A stretch of 64,000 nucleotides of DNA, from assembly GCF_029837695.1 (NCBI RefSeq), contig NZ_JAOEEA010000003.1, forward strand, positions 124,001 through 188,000. The letters are read 5' to 3'. The notes beneath the pieces were generated by a model. It ran no database searches. It was not told where the DNA came from and saw only the letters and a list, made by a program, of their open reading frames with translations. The first letter of the stretch is position 1; each line of letters starts with the position of its first letter. Origin of the DNA: Pseudomonas sp. GD04019. Lineage in GTDB: Bacteria; Pseudomonadota; Gammaproteobacteria; Pseudomonadales; Pseudomonadaceae. Made by a program: the position numbers and the translations under genes. Shown one piece after another: positions 43,019 to 52,691 of this stretch.

Positions 43019-43405
43019 ATGGCGAACAAGCTGATCGCCCTCCTGCTGCTGGTCGCCGGCATCATCCACCTGCTGCCGCTGGCCGGCGTGCTCGGCGGCG
43101 AGCGGCTTAACACCCTGTACGGGCTGGCGCTGGACGAACCCAACCTGCAGATCCTGATGCGCCACCGCGCCGTGCTGTTCGGCCTGCTCGGCGCCTTTTT
43201 GTTGGCCGCTGCCTTCATCCCAGGGCTGCGCACTCTGGCGCTGCTCGGCGGCCTGCTCAGCGTCATCAGCTTCCTGCTGCTAGCCTGGAGCGCGCCGCTC
43301 TACAATGAGGCCTTGCGCCGCGTAGTAGTGGCCGACTGGGTGGCCCTGGCCTGCCTGCTGCTGGCACTGCTGCTACACCTGCGCCTGACCGCCAACGGCC
43401 ACTGA
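43019..43405 (+). CDS. small polytopic membrane protein
   Basis: 128 aa, starting 2 bp after the GMC stop. Four hydrophobic segments (about 5-20, 45-65, 68-84, 102-122). The pattern LLLVAGIIHLLPLAGVLGGERLNTLYGL and MRHRAVLFGLLGAFLL recurs in small Pseudomonas membrane proteins of unknown function that are often mislabelled because they precede coaD. No function assigned. Confidence 0.75.
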   Translation: MANKLIALLLLVAGIIHLLPLAGVLGGERLNTLYGLALDEPNLQILMRHRAVLFGLLGAFLLAAAFIPGLRTLALLGGLLSVISFLLLAWSAPLYNEALRRVVVADWVALACLLLALLLHLRLTANGH

Positions 43406-43961
<556 letters not shown>

Positions 43962-43963
<2 letters not shown>

Positions 43964-44147
43964 TCACGATCTGCTGCGCGTCGGCTAAACGGCGTTGAAA
44001 GCGGCTTCGGAAAGCAGCTTGCTGCTAACGCGCTTTAGCGCGGCCCAAAGGGTGAGCGGAGCGAGTCATGCTCATTTACGACTTGTAAACTCCGCTTCCT
44101 CAGCCGCTTTCGCCACCGTTTATCTCTAGCTCGCGAGATCGTGAGCA
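43962..44147. repeat. structured intergenic repeat (family E, copy 2)
   Basis: Ends carry CACGATCT (43965-43972) and AGATCGTG (44136-44143). Stem GAAAGCGGCT (43997-44006) pairs with AGCCGCTTTC (44102-44111), extended by AACGG/CCGTT. The core ATGCTCATTTAC is shared with copies 1, 3 and 4. Inverted relative to copy 1. The rest of the coaD-fdx gap is featureless. Confidence 0.85.
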
Positions 44148-44209
44148 GATTCCCCCAGTCGCCTGCGCATGGCGCCAGGCTCTCCGATCCGGCACAATTC
44201 GCCCATTGA

Positions 44210-44506
<297 letters not shown>

Positions 44507-44586
44507 TCGCGTCGGCGAGTCACAGTCGCCACCACTGGGGATCGATCTCCGCTAGGCTGTTAGGCCTGCCCCGCACGGATCGCCCC

Positions 44587-46260
44587 ATGTTTGCCAAACG
44601 TCTTCTCGCCGGCCTGCTGCTGGCCTGCGCACTGGCCACCCAGGCCGCACCAGCCAAGCCACAGCAGGCCGCAGTCGCCACCGCCCACCCCGCCGCCACC
44701 GTCGCCGGCCTGGAAACCCTGGCCCAGGGCGGCAATGCCTTCGACGCCGCGGTTGCCATCGCCGCCGCGCTGGCGGTGGCCGAACCCTATGGCTCAGGCC
44801 TGGGTGGCGGCGGTTTCTTCCTGCTGCGCCAGGCCGGCGACAAGCCGACCTATCGCTTCATCGATGCCCGCGAACGCGCACCGCTGAGCGCCGGCCCGGA
44901 TCTCTACCGGCGCAACGGCACGGTGCAGCGCGAGCTGTCGCTGAACGGCCCGCTGGCCGCCGCCATTCCCGGCCTGCCGGCGGCCCTGGCCCATCTGGCC
45001 CAGCGCTACGGCAAGCTGCCACTGACCGATTCGCTGACCCCGGCCATTCGCCTGTCCCGCGATGGCGTCGGCATCGACCGGGTCTATCGCGAACGCGCCG
45101 AGTGGCGCCTGCAAGCATTGCAACAGGACCCAACCAGCGCGGCCATTTTCCTCGACCAGGAGCGCATCCCGCCGCTGCATGGCCTGCTGCGCCAGCCGGC
45201 CCTGGCGCGCACCCTGGAGCGCCTGGCTCGCGACGGCCACGCGGGCTTCTACGGCGGCGAAACGGCGCGTCTGCTGCTGGAGGGCGTCAAGGCCGGGGGC
45301 GGCGTGTGGAGCGCCCGCGATCTGCGCGACTACCGGGTAGTGGAACGCCAGCCGCTGCGAGTCCCCCTGGCCGGCGGGCGCGAACTGATCAGCGCGCCAC
45401 CGCCGTCGGCCGGTGGCGTGGCCCTGGCGCAGAGCCTGCTGATACTGCAGCAACTGCCCTGGCAGAAGGCCGGTGCGGTGCAACGCAGCCACTATGTGGT
45501 GGAAACCCTGCGCCGCGCCTACCGCGACCGCGGCCTGCTGGGTGACCCCGACCATGTGCGCAACCCGCTGCCGCAGCTGCTCGCCCCCGACTACCTGAAG
45601 GGACTGGCCAAGAGCATCGCCCTGCAGAACGCCACACCCAGCGCCAGCCTGTCGCCATCGCCGGCCTGGCGCGAGGGCGACCACACCACCCACTTCACCG
45701 TGCTGGATGCCGAAGGCAACGCAGTGACCGCCACCCTGTCGATCAATCTGCCGTTCGGCGCCGCCTTCACCGCCCCCGGCACCGGCGTGCTGCTGAACAA
45801 CGAGATGGACGACTTCGCCGCCGACCCGCGCGGCAGCAATGCCTATGGCCTCGCCGGCAGCCAGGCCAATGCCATAGCCGCCGGCAAGCGGCCGCTGTCC
45901 TCCATGAGCCCGACCTTTATCGAGAGCGAACAGGAGCTGGCCAGCTTCGGCACGCCCGGCGGCAGCCGCATCCCCAGCATGGTGCTGCTGGCGGCGCTCG
46001 ACTATCTGGATGGCAAGCCGGTGCAACAGTGGCCGGCCACGCCGCGCTATCACCACCAGTACCTGCCGGACGTGATCGAGTACGAGGCCGACGCCTTCAG
46101 CCCCAGCCAGCTGAGCAGCCTGGAAATGCGCGGACATCGGCTCAAGCGCGTGGAGCGCAGCTACGGCAACCAGCAGGTGCTGCTCTGGCACAAGGACAAC
46201 GGCAGAGTAGAGGCTGCCAGCGACCCACGCGGCGTGGGCCGCGCGGCGCTGTGGCCATAG
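44587..46260 (+). CDS. ggt: gamma-glutamyltranspeptidase
   Basis: 557 aa from ATG 44587 (MFAKRLLAGLLLACALATQA signal). The large subunit keeps the substrate segment NAFDAAVAIAAALAVAEPYGSGLGGGGFFLLR, and the small subunit starts at the catalytic Thr367 of DHTTHFTVLDAEGNAV, where autoprocessing should cut. The C-terminus has SSMSPTFI and FGTPGGSRIPSMV for the gamma-glutamyl site. A periplasmic enzyme cleaving glutathione and other gamma-glutamyl compounds. It is followed by a bidirectional terminator. Confidence 0.93.
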   Translation: MFAKRLLAGLLLACALATQAAPAKPQQAAVATAHPAATVAGLETLAQGGNAFDAAVAIAAALAVAEPYGSGLGGGGFFLLRQAGDKPTYRFIDARERAPLSAGPDLYRRNGTVQRELSLNGPLAAAIPGLPAALAHLAQRYGKLPLTDSLTPAIRLSRDGVGIDRVYRERAEWRLQALQQDPTSAAIFLDQERIPPLHGLLRQPALARTLERLARDGHAGFYGGETARLLLEGVKAGGGVWSARDLRDYRVVERQPLRVPLAGGRELISAPPPSAGGVALAQSLLILQQLPWQKAGAVQRSHYVVETLRRAYRDRGLLGDPDHVRNPLPQLLAPDYLKGLAKSIALQNATPSASLSPSPAWREGDHTTHFTVLDAEGNAVTATLSINLPFGAAFTAPGTGVLLNNEMDDFAADPRGSNAYGLAGSQANAIAAGKRPLSSMSPTFIESEQELASFGTPGGSRIPSMVLLAALDYLDGKPVQQWPATPRYHHQYLPDVIEYEADAFSPSQLSSLEMRGHRLKRVERSYGNQQVLLWHKDNGRVEAASDPRGVGRAALWP

Positions 46261-46272
46261 GGGCAGAAACGC

Positions 46273-46299
46273 AGAAGCCGGTCACAAGGACCGGCTTCT
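46273..46299. terminator. bidirectional terminator between ggt and the small exported protein gene
   Basis: AGAAGCCGGT, 7-nt loop, ACCGGCTTCT: 10-bp perfect stem ending both convergent genes. Confidence 0.8.
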
Positions 46300-46319
46300 T
46301 GAATAGAGCGGCGGAAGGA

Positions 46320-46658
46320 TCAGTCCTTCTTGTAACCGCTCTCGGTGCAACCCAGGCAACGCACGAAGGCGGCCATGCCCGGCTCCACCACCAGTGCCTG
46401 CCCAGCTTCCTTGACATTACCGCCAGCGGCGGTGAACGGCAGGCTGACCAGGAACAGACCGGCACCAATCACGGTGCCGGCGATCAGCAGCGGACGGGCG
46501 ATGATCAGGTCGCCAGCCATGGCGTAACCCTTGGGTGCATTGGCGGTGTACAGCGGATCGCCACTGGCATTCTGTTGAACCACTTCCGCCTGCGCCGGCA
46601 GTGCCAGTAGGCCAGTGGTCAGAGCCAAGACAGCGGCGGTGGTGCGGAACAGGTTCAT
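46320..46658 (-). CDS. small exported/membrane protein of unknown function
   Basis: 112 aa from ATG 46658, with AAGGAT 6 bp upstream (an ATG at 46673 is less well placed). Signal peptide about 1-25 ([14 protein letters not shown]). One further hydrophobic helix [24 protein letters not shown] (about 55-78), then a short tail with CLGC. Glycine pairs in the helix and [15 protein letters not shown] afterwards resemble small Pseudomonas proteins annotated only as hypothetical or multidrug-transporter-like. No function assigned. Confidence 0.7.
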   Translation of the reverse strand: MNLFRTTAAVLALTTGLLALPAQAEVVQQNASGDPLYTANAPKGYAMAGDLIIARPLLIAGTVIGAGLFLVSLPFTAAGGNVKEAGQALVVEPGMAAFVRCLGCTESGYKKD

Positions 46659-46741
46659 GGCGCGATCCTTCATTGTGTAGTTATGGCAGAGCGTTGCAGC
46701 TAACTATAACAGCGCTCGCGCAATTGTCAGCGTGAACGCCG

Positions 46742-47320
46742 TCAATCGCCGTGGAATGCGTATTCGGGCTTCTTCGGCACATAGGGGCCGAAGAACGCCA
46801 GCAGCGCGCGGATATCCGCCTCGGCATCGCCACAGGGCTGGAACGGTGCGCCGATCACCACCCGGCGATTGGCGAAGTCCAAGGCCGCCGGCACTATCGG
46901 TACGCCGGCGCCGAGAGCGATATGGTAGAAGCCCATCTTCCAGCGCTGCACCTTCTTGCGCGTGCCCTCCGGCGACAGCACCAGGATGAACTCGCGGTTG
47001 TCGCGAAAGCCCTGGATCGCCTGGTCCACCATGTTCAGGCTGAGGTGGCGCTGGATCGGGATGCCGCCCCAGCTGCGCAGCAGGCCGCCGAAGGGCCAGC
47101 GGAAGATGCTGTGCTTGCCGAACCAGCGGGCGTTCAGGCGCAGGACGAACTTCAGCGCGATGAAGATCACGAAGTCCCAGTTGGAAGTATGGTGAGCGCC
47201 GATGGCGACGAACTTGTCGAGCCTCGGCAGCGCGCCCTCGATGCGCCAGCCCATCAGTTTCAGTGCGCTACGCCCGACCCATTCGGCGAACGGGTTGGGC
47301 GGCAGGTAGTTGCCGTGCAT
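46742..47320 (-). CDS. PlsC-like acyltransferase
   Basis: 192 aa. LPLAT motifs: catalytic HX4D in HHTSNWD (His44-Asp49), RWFGKHSIFRWPFGGLLRSWGGIPIQR (motif II/III region with the GGIPI turn) and LSPEGTRKKVQRWKMGFY with the acceptor-binding EGTR. Short for 1-acylglycerol-3-phosphate acyltransferases and without TM segments except a weak N-terminal hydrophobic patch. It probably transfers acyl groups to a lysolipid; the acceptor is not identifiable. Confidence 0.85.
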   Translation of the reverse strand: MHGNYLPPNPFAEWVGRSALKLMGWRIEGALPRLDKFVAIGAHHTSNWDFVIFIALKFVLRLNARWFGKHSIFRWPFGGLLRSWGGIPIQRHLSLNMVDQAIQGFRDNREFILVLSPEGTRKKVQRWKMGFYHIALGAGVPIVPAALDFANRRVVIGAPFQPCGDAEADIRALLAFFGPYVPKKPEYAFHGD

Positions 47321-47370
47321 CGCTGTTCCTACTGCTTGTTCTTATTCTGTGCGACCTGACAGCACGCGCT

Positions 47371-48183
47371 CTAGCGCTGGCATTTCGGGCAGTACACGCT
47401 GGCGCGCTGGCCCAGCTTCACCTCGCGCAGGGTGGCACCGCAGACCTTGCAGAACTCGCCGCTACGACCATAGGCGAACAGCTCCTGCTGGAAATAGCCG
47501 GGCTGACCGTCGCCGCCGATGAAGTCGCGCAGAGTGGTGCCGCCGCGCTCGATGGCATGGGCGAGGATGCGCTTGATCTCGACGGTCAGCGCCATATAGC
47601 GCGCCCGGGAGATGGAGCCTGCTTCGCGGCGCGGGTCGATGCCGGCGGCGAACAGCGCCTCGGTGGCGTAAATATTGCCCACGCCCACCACCACCGCGTT
47701 GTCCATGATGAACGGCTTCACCGCCATCGAACGACCGCGCGACAGCTGATACAGGCGCTCGCCATCGAAGGCATCGGTCAGCGGCTCAGGGCCCAGCCGC
47801 AGCAGCAGCTCGTGGTTGAGCGGATCATTGCTCCACAGCAGCGCACCGAAGCGCCGCGGGTCGGTGTAGCGCAGGGCCAGGCCCGACTCCAGCTCGATAT
47901 CGACATGCTCGTGCTTGGCCACCGGCGCGCCCACCGGCACCAGGCGCAGGTTTCCGGACATGCCTAGATGGCCGATCAGGGTACCGCTCTCGGCCTGGAT
48001 CAGCAGGTACTTGGCGCGCCGCTCGACGCACTCGATGCGCTGCCCGGACAGGCGCACATCGAGGTCTTCGGGGATCGGCCAGCGCAGCCGGCGCTCGCGC
48101 ACCAGCACGCGGTTGACGCGCTGACCGACGAGATGGGGGGCGATACCGCGACGGGTGGTTTCGACTTCGGGTAATTCAGGCAT
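47371..48183 (-). CDS. mutM: formamidopyrimidine-DNA glycosylase
   Basis: 270 aa. It starts [14 protein letters not shown], where Pro1 and Glu2 of the mature enzyme are catalytic. The H2TH region contains [15 protein letters not shown], and the C-terminal zinc finger [26 protein letters not shown] is complete. It removes 8-oxoguanine and fapy lesions and nicks the site. It lies 51 bp from the acyltransferase gene on the same strand. Confidence 0.96.
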   Translation of the reverse strand: MPELPEVETTRRGIAPHLVGQRVNRVLVRERRLRWPIPEDLDVRLSGQRIECVERRAKYLLIQAESGTLIGHLGMSGNLRLVPVGAPVAKHEHVDIELESGLALRYTDPRRFGALLWSNDPLNHELLLRLGPEPLTDAFDGERLYQLSRGRSMAVKPFIMDNAVVVGVGNIYATEALFAAGIDPRREAGSISRARYMALTVEIKRILAHAIERGGTTLRDFIGGDGQPGYFQQELFAYGRSGEFCKVCGATLREVKLGQRASVYCPKCQR

Positions 48184-48261
48184 TCACGCACTCGCGGGGG
48201 GTACAACTGAGCGGAACGCCACCCTAGCAGGAAAGACACAACGCCGGGAGACCCGCTTAGA

Positions 48262-48397
48262 ACCTGCTCACGATCTCCTGACTGTCGGCCATACAGAGTT
48301 AAAAATGCCCTCGGAATGCTCATTTACTGCTCGTAGACTGCGCTTCCTCGGCCACTTTTGCCTTGTCTGGCTCTAATTCAGAAGATCGTGAGCAGGT
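48262..48397. repeat. structured intergenic repeat with 15-bp terminal inverted repeats (family E, copy 3)
   Basis: ACCTGCTCACGATCT (48262-48276) and AGATCGTGAGCAGGT (48383-48397) are perfect inverted ends. The core ATGCTCATTTACTGCTCGTAG matches the other copies, and inner arms (GCCATACA/TGTCTGGC; AAAA/TTTT) can pair. It fills the mutM-HDOD gap and ends at the HDOD stop codon. Confidence 0.85.
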
Positions 48398-48398
48398 C

Positions 48399-49265
48399 CT
48401 AGCCGGCACCGAGGTCGTGGATGCTTTCCTTGAGGGTCTGGAAGTCGTACTCGGTGAGGCCGACATACTCCAGCACGTGTTGCTGGATGCTGTTCCATTC
48501 ATGGTCCGCCTCTTGGTTGCCCAGTACACGGAAGCTGGCGCAGATGTGCTCGGCCATCTTGAGGATCGCCATCAGCGTCTTCAGCTGAGCATCGCGGCCG
48601 GTGTCATCCTCGAAGAACGACAGCGCGTTGTGGTGATTGGCGATGGCCTCGCACAGGTGCAGCGGCAGGTTCCACGACTTGGCGGTGAAGTAGCCCACCA
48701 CCGCATGGTTGGTGTTGAGCAGGCGGTTCTCGGTATCCACCACGCGGCGCTCGCTGCTGGCATTGAAGTACGCCTCCTCCAGCACCGTCATGTAGTTGGG
48801 GAAGCGCTTGAGCATCAGCGGGATGCCGCAGTTGTGGAACAGGCCGAGGGTGTAGGCCTCGTCCGGTGCCTGGTAGCCGATGCGCTTGGCCAGGGTCAGG
48901 CAGGTCATGGCCACGTCCTGGGCGGTGTCCCAGAAGCGGTTGAGGATGACGATGGTCTCGTCGCTCATCTCACCCTTGATCGACTGGGCGTTGATCAGGT
49001 TGATCACCGAGTTGCAGCCCAGCAGGTTGACCGCCTGCTGGATCGAGGCGATGCGATTGGACAGGCCGAAGAACGGCGAATTGACGATCTTCAGCAGCGC
49101 GCCGGAGAGGCCGGGGTCCTGGCTGATCAGCCGGGCGATGGTCTTCAGGTCCGGGTTGGGCAGGAACTGTTCCATCTGCAGATCGACCATGATCTGCGGC
49201 TGCGGCGGCACGCTGATGCCCTGCAGCACCTGCTGGATCTGTTCGGCGGAGAGTTCTTGAGCCAT
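48399..49265 (-). CDS. HDOD-domain signalling protein
   Basis: 288 aa from ATG 49265 (MAQELSAEQIQQVLQGI). The HDOD fold is recognised by KTIARLISQDPGLSGALLKIVNSPFFGLSNRIASIQQAVNLLGCNSVINL and by DEAYTLGLFHNCGIPLML with a degenerate HD pair. The last 60 residues (LKTLMAILKMAEHI, then YVGLTEYDFQTLKESIHDLG) complete the domain. HDOD proteins link two-component, c-di-GMP and motility signalling, but no output domain is present, so the partner is unknown. The ribosome site is weak. Confidence 0.88.
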   Translation of the reverse strand: MAQELSAEQIQQVLQGISVPPQPQIMVDLQMEQFLPNPDLKTIARLISQDPGLSGALLKIVNSPFFGLSNRIASIQQAVNLLGCNSVINLINAQSIKGEMSDETIVILNRFWDTAQDVAMTCLTLAKRIGYQAPDEAYTLGLFHNCGIPLMLKRFPNYMTVLEEAYFNASSERRVVDTENRLLNTNHAVVGYFTAKSWNLPLHLCEAIANHHNALSFFEDDTGRDAQLKTLMAILKMAEHICASFRVLGNQEADHEWNSIQQHVLEYVGLTEYDFQTLKESIHDLGAG

Positions 49266-49402
49266 GGAAAAGGACACGTGGAGAATGTGAACGAGCCTAC
49301 AGTTTAACCGACACACGGCGACAAGGCGGTTAAACCTTTGGCTGACCTTTTCCACGCCGGGCCGGTCGGAACATGGACATCCCATATGGAGGAGGTTCCA
49401 CC

Positions 49403-49942
49403 ATGTCGCTGTCCCTGAAAGGCAAACGCGTCGCCCTGCTGGTGACCGATGGTTTCGAACAGGTCGAGATGACCGAGCCGAAGAAGGCCCTGGAGCAGGC
49501 CGGTGCCCAGGCCGACATCCTGTCCGTCAAGGAAGGCCAGGTGCGTGGCTGGCACCACGACAAACCGGGCGACAGCTTCCCGGTCGACGGCACCTTCGAC
49601 ACCGCCCAGGTCGAGGAATACGACGCCCTGGTCCTGCCGGGCGGCGTGATGAACTCCGACACCATCCGCACCGACACCGCCGCTCTGACCCTGGTACAGG
49701 CCGCCGAGAAATCCGGCAAGCCGATCGCGGTGATCTGCCACGGCGCCTGGCTGCTGGTCTCGGCCGGGCTGGTCAAGGGCAAGACCATGACCAGCTGGCC
49801 GTCGCTCAAGGACGATATCCGCAACGCCGGTGGCGACTGGCAGGACAAGGAGGTGATTCGCGACGGCAACCTGATCAGCAGCCGCAAACCCGACGACCTG
49901 CCGGCGTTCAACCGGGCTCTGCTGGAGTCGCTGGCGGCCTGA
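49403..49942 (+). CDS. DJ-1/PfpI family protein
   Basis: 179 aa from ATG 49403 with GGAGG 8 bp upstream. Nucleophile-elbow Cys112 in IAVICHGAWLLVSAGL, Glu near position 16 in LLVTDGFEQVEMTEP and His in ICHG. These are the features of PfpI/YhbO-type glyoxalase/deglycase-like proteins, cytoplasmic and stress-linked. PAO1 has pfpI (PA0355, from memory) in the same neighbourhood. Protease activity should not be assumed for this family. Confidence 0.9.
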   Translation: MSLSLKGKRVALLVTDGFEQVEMTEPKKALEQAGAQADILSVKEGQVRGWHHDKPGDSFPVDGTFDTAQVEEYDALVLPGGVMNSDTIRTDTAALTLVQAAEKSGKPIAVICHGAWLLVSAGLVKGKTMTSWPSLKDDIRNAGGDWQDKEVIRDGNLISSRKPDDLPAFNRALLESLAA

Positions 49943-49944
49943 GA

Positions 49945-50080
49945 ACCTGTCTACGACCTCTTGATCGTCGGCCATGCCTCGTTGAGCGCGGTCTCGGGCT
50001 GCTCATTTACGACGTGTAAATTCCGCGCCCTCACCCGCGCTCGCCTTGCCTGGCTCTAGCTCGAAAGCTCGTAAACAGGT
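49945..50080. repeat. structured intergenic repeat (family E, copy 4)
   Basis: Imperfect inverted ends ACCTGTCTACGACCT (49945-49959) and AGCTCGTAAACAGGT (50066-50080). Inner stem GAGCGCGG (49984-49991) pairs with CCGCGCTC (50035-50042); core TGCTCATTTACGACGTGTAAA. It begins right after the pfpI-like stop. Confidence 0.85.
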
Positions 50081-50132
50081 CCCGGGTGGGGTGGGCAGGG
50101 TATAATCGCGCTCTTTTTTCCGGAGCGCCCCC

Positions 50133-51329
50133 ATGACCCTGCCCGCCCTGCGCCTCAAAGCCAACGCCGATCGTCGCCTGCGCGCCGGCCACCTGTGGGT
50201 CTACAGCAACGAGATCGACGTGGCGGCCACCCCGCTGCACGGCTTCCAGGCCGGCGACCAGGCCATCCTCGAAGCAGCCGGCGGCAAGCCGCTGGGCGTC
50301 GTGGCGATGAGCCCGAACAACCTGATCTGCGCCCGTCTGTTGTCGCGCGACGTCAAGCACGTGCTAGACAAGTCGCTGCTGGTGCACCGCCTGAACGTGG
50401 CCCTGAGCCTGCGCGAGCGCCTGTTCGACAAGCCCTTCTATCGCCTGGTCTACGGCGACTCCGACCTGCTGCCGGGCCTGGTGGTCGACCGCTTCGGCGA
50501 TCACCTGGTGGTGCAGCTGGCCTCCGCCACCATGGAGCGCAGCAAGGACGCGTTGATCGAGGCCCTGGTCCAGGTGCTCAAGCCGCGCGGCATCCTGTTC
50601 AAGAACGACTCCGCCGCGCGTGACGCCGAGGGCCTCGAGCGTTACGTCGACACCGCCTTCGGCGTGGTGCCGGACTGGGTCGACCTGGAAGAGAACGGCG
50701 TGAAATTCCAGGCCCCGGTGCTGGAAGGCCAGAAGACCGGCTGGTTCTATGACCACCGCATGAACCGCGCGCGCCTGGCGCCCTATGTCCAGGGCAAGCG
50801 CGTGCTCGACCTGTTCAGCTACATCGGTGGCTGGGGCGTGCAGGCCGCAGTCTTCGGCGCCAGTGAAGTGTTCTGCGTCGACGCCTCCGGCTTCGCTCTG
50901 GACGGCGTGGAGCGCAACGCGACCCTCAACGGCGTCGCCGAGAAGGTCACCTGCGTGGAAGGCGACGTGTTCGCCGCGCTGAAGGAGCTGAAGTCCGCCG
51001 AAGAGCGTTTCGACGTGATCGTTGCCGACCCGCCCGCCTTCATCAAGCGCAAGAAGGACATCAAGAACGGCGAGGCCGCCTACCGTCGCCTCAACGAAAC
51101 CGCCATGCGCATGCTCAACAAGGACGGCATCCTGGTCAGCGCCAGCTGCTCCATGCACCTGGAAGAGGACAACCTGCAGAACATCCTGCTGACCAGCGCG
51201 CGCCACCTGGACCGCAATATCCAGCTGCTCGAGCGCGGCGCCCAGGGCCCGGACCACCCTGTGCACCCGGCCATCGCCGAGACCCGCTACATCAAGAGCC
51301 TGACCGTACGCCTGCTGCCCAACAGCTGA
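50133..51329 (+). CDS. rlmI: 23S rRNA (cytosine1962-C5)-methyltransferase RlmI
   Basis: 398 aa. N-terminal PUA domain (LRLKANADRRLRAGHLWVYSNEI), a central beta-hairpin (GVKFQAPVLEGQKTGWFYDHRMNRARL), SAM motif KRVLDLFSYIGGWGVQAA, and the RlmI-type catalytic segments VIVADPPAFIKRKKD and LVSASCSMHLEEDN. It methylates C1962 of 23S rRNA. TATAAT at 50100-50105 (GGGTATAATCG) is a likely -10. It is followed by a GC-rich hairpin. Confidence 0.94.
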   Translation: MTLPALRLKANADRRLRAGHLWVYSNEIDVAATPLHGFQAGDQAILEAAGGKPLGVVAMSPNNLICARLLSRDVKHVLDKSLLVHRLNVALSLRERLFDKPFYRLVYGDSDLLPGLVVDRFGDHLVVQLASATMERSKDALIEALVQVLKPRGILFKNDSAARDAEGLERYVDTAFGVVPDWVDLEENGVKFQAPVLEGQKTGWFYDHRMNRARLAPYVQGKRVLDLFSYIGGWGVQAAVFGASEVFCVDASGFALDGVERNATLNGVAEKVTCVEGDVFAALKELKSAEERFDVIVADPPAFIKRKKDIKNGEAAYRRLNETAMRMLNKDGILVSASCSMHLEEDNLQNILLTSARHLDRNIQLLERGAQGPDHPVHPAIAETRYIKSLTVRLLPNS

Positions 51330-51338
51330 GTCGCAAAA

Positions 51339-51364
51339 GCCCCGTCCGCACCCGCGGACGGGGC
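51339..51364 (-). terminator. terminator of the polyester-hydrolase-like gene
   Basis: GCCCCGTCCGC, loop ACCC, GCGGACGGGGC: 11-bp stem. On the leftward strand it is followed by TTTTGC, so it mainly serves the leftward gene; it may also stop rlmI transcripts. Confidence 0.8.
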
Positions 51365-51377
51365 CCGCTCGCCTGCC

Positions 51378-52214
51378 TCAGAAGCCCTTGCGCTTCACCG
51401 TCCACAGCGGACTGACGCACAGGCTGCACAGCGTGCCATTGAAGGTGCTGCTGGCATTCTGGTCGTTCATCAGCTGGTAGCGGAACCAGGCCGTGGCCGG
51501 CCCGCGATAGGCCCCGCCGCTGCCGACCGGTTCGAAGTGCGAGACCGTGCGGCGCTCGCCCCAGAACACCGGCACGTTGGCCCGGGTATAGACCGGTTGG
51601 GCATTCAGGTAGGGGAAGGCGATGGTGTCGCCGCCGCCCGTCATCAGGAACATCGGCCCCTTCTGTTTGTTCTGCGAGCTGCTGTTGTGACCGAGCCCGA
51701 GGGTGTAGGGCTGGATCGGCGCCGTGGTGCGTACGCGGTCGTCCTGGCCGGCCATGATCGAACCGCCACCGCCCTGGGAATGGCCCGAAGTGCCGACGCG
51801 CCCGGCATTCAGCTTGCCGGCATAGGTGCCGGAGCCGCTGCCGCTGGCCTGCACCAGGTAGCTCAGGCAGGCGAGCATCTCCTGGCCGGTGCCGGCATCG
51901 GAGGTTTCCGCGGCGGCCACCACGAAGCCATGGCTGGCCCAGTGGGTCAGCAACGCCGCATAGGTGTCGGGCGTGGCGCCGGTGCCGTTGCCCCACAGGA
52001 TGATTGGGTGGCGCACGCCGTTCTGGCCCAGGGTGCTGGGGCGGTAGATGCGGCAGCTGGGCCCCTCGGCCTGGCTGGTGGTGGCGTAAGGGCCGCTGTT
52101 GTCGAAACTGCCGACAGCGGGGAACGGCGTGCCTGGGGTATCCGGCAGCGCCGCAAGAGCAGAGGCCGAGAAGGCGAAGAGTGCGGCCGCCAGGCCGAGT
52201 CTGGAATCGAGCAT
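51378..52214 (-). CDS. secreted alpha/beta hydrolase, cutinase/polyester-hydrolase-like
   Basis: 278 aa. Signal peptide about 1-21 (ALFAFSASALAA). Nucleophile Ser146 in GTSGHSQGGGGSIMA, the G-H-S-x-G-G-G-G form seen in cutinases and PETase-like enzymes; catalytic Asp196 in MTGGGDTIAFP; His226 in RRTVSHFEPVG. Cys263 and Cys266 (TLCSLC) and Cys54/Cys116 could form disulfides. The substrate could be cutin-like or synthetic polyesters, lipids or small esters. TLCSLC and the polar loop GLGHNSSSQNKQKG are not typical of the best-known cutinases. An 18-bp palindrome lies 148 bp upstream of the start. Terminated by the hairpin at 51339. Confidence 0.85.
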   Translation of the reverse strand: MLDSRLGLAAALFAFSASALAALPDTPGTPFPAVGSFDNSGPYATTSQAEGPSCRIYRPSTLGQNGVRHPIILWGNGTGATPDTYAALLTHWASHGFVVAAAETSDAGTGQEMLACLSYLVQASGSGSGTYAGKLNAGRVGTSGHSQGGGGSIMAGQDDRVRTTAPIQPYTLGLGHNSSSQNKQKGPMFLMTGGGDTIAFPYLNAQPVYTRANVPVFWGERRTVSHFEPVGSGGAYRGPATAWFRYQLMNDQNASSTFNGTLCSLCVSPLWTVKRKGF

Positions 52215-52691
52215 CGAAGGGAGTCCTTGTTGTTATTCGTCGAGTAGGGATTCGCCATGGCCCTCCCCGACCCACGGCATCGGACTGGGCTGCACTGCTG
52301 GTACTTCGCCGGCGATGGCGGGCGCCCGGCAAACCGCCGGTGCACACCGCCACGCAACCTACGTGACCAATCGGTCACGGGCACAGTCGCCCGAACGGCG
52401 AAACCGGATGAACGGCATAACCCCAAAGAGCGAGCGCGGCTGGCCGCTAGCCGGGCCGCAGCAGCCGACCACGAGCTACCGCCAGCCTTTCCCCGGCGGG
52501 CGCGGGCGGCGTAGAATCGGGGCATTCCTCGCCAACCATCCCCCGGCGGGTCCGTGAGCCCGGGCCGAACGAACGGTGACCCCGTTTCGTCCTGCGGCCC
52601 CCTTCCGAACGCACGGCCATCTCCCGTTTGCATCCGGTCCAGTCGACGCTCACCATACGAAACATCACCTGATTAGCCGCAGGAACGAGTC
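52215..52691. other. intergenic region between the hydrolase gene and ilvD
   Basis: 477 bp, no supported gene. It holds the operator-like palindrome (52362-52379), a TAGAAT hexamer at 52512-52517 that may be a rightward -10 for ilvD, and AGGAA before the ilvD ATG. Nothing else recognisable. Confidence 0.6.
52362..52379. promoter_or_regulatory. palindromic operator-like site (second copy)
   Basis: CGTGACC-AATC-GGTCACG. Both 7-bp arms are identical to the site upstream of fabY (18034-18051); only the 4-bp centre differs. It lies upstream of the leftward hydrolase and could also serve ilvD. Confidence 0.5.
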
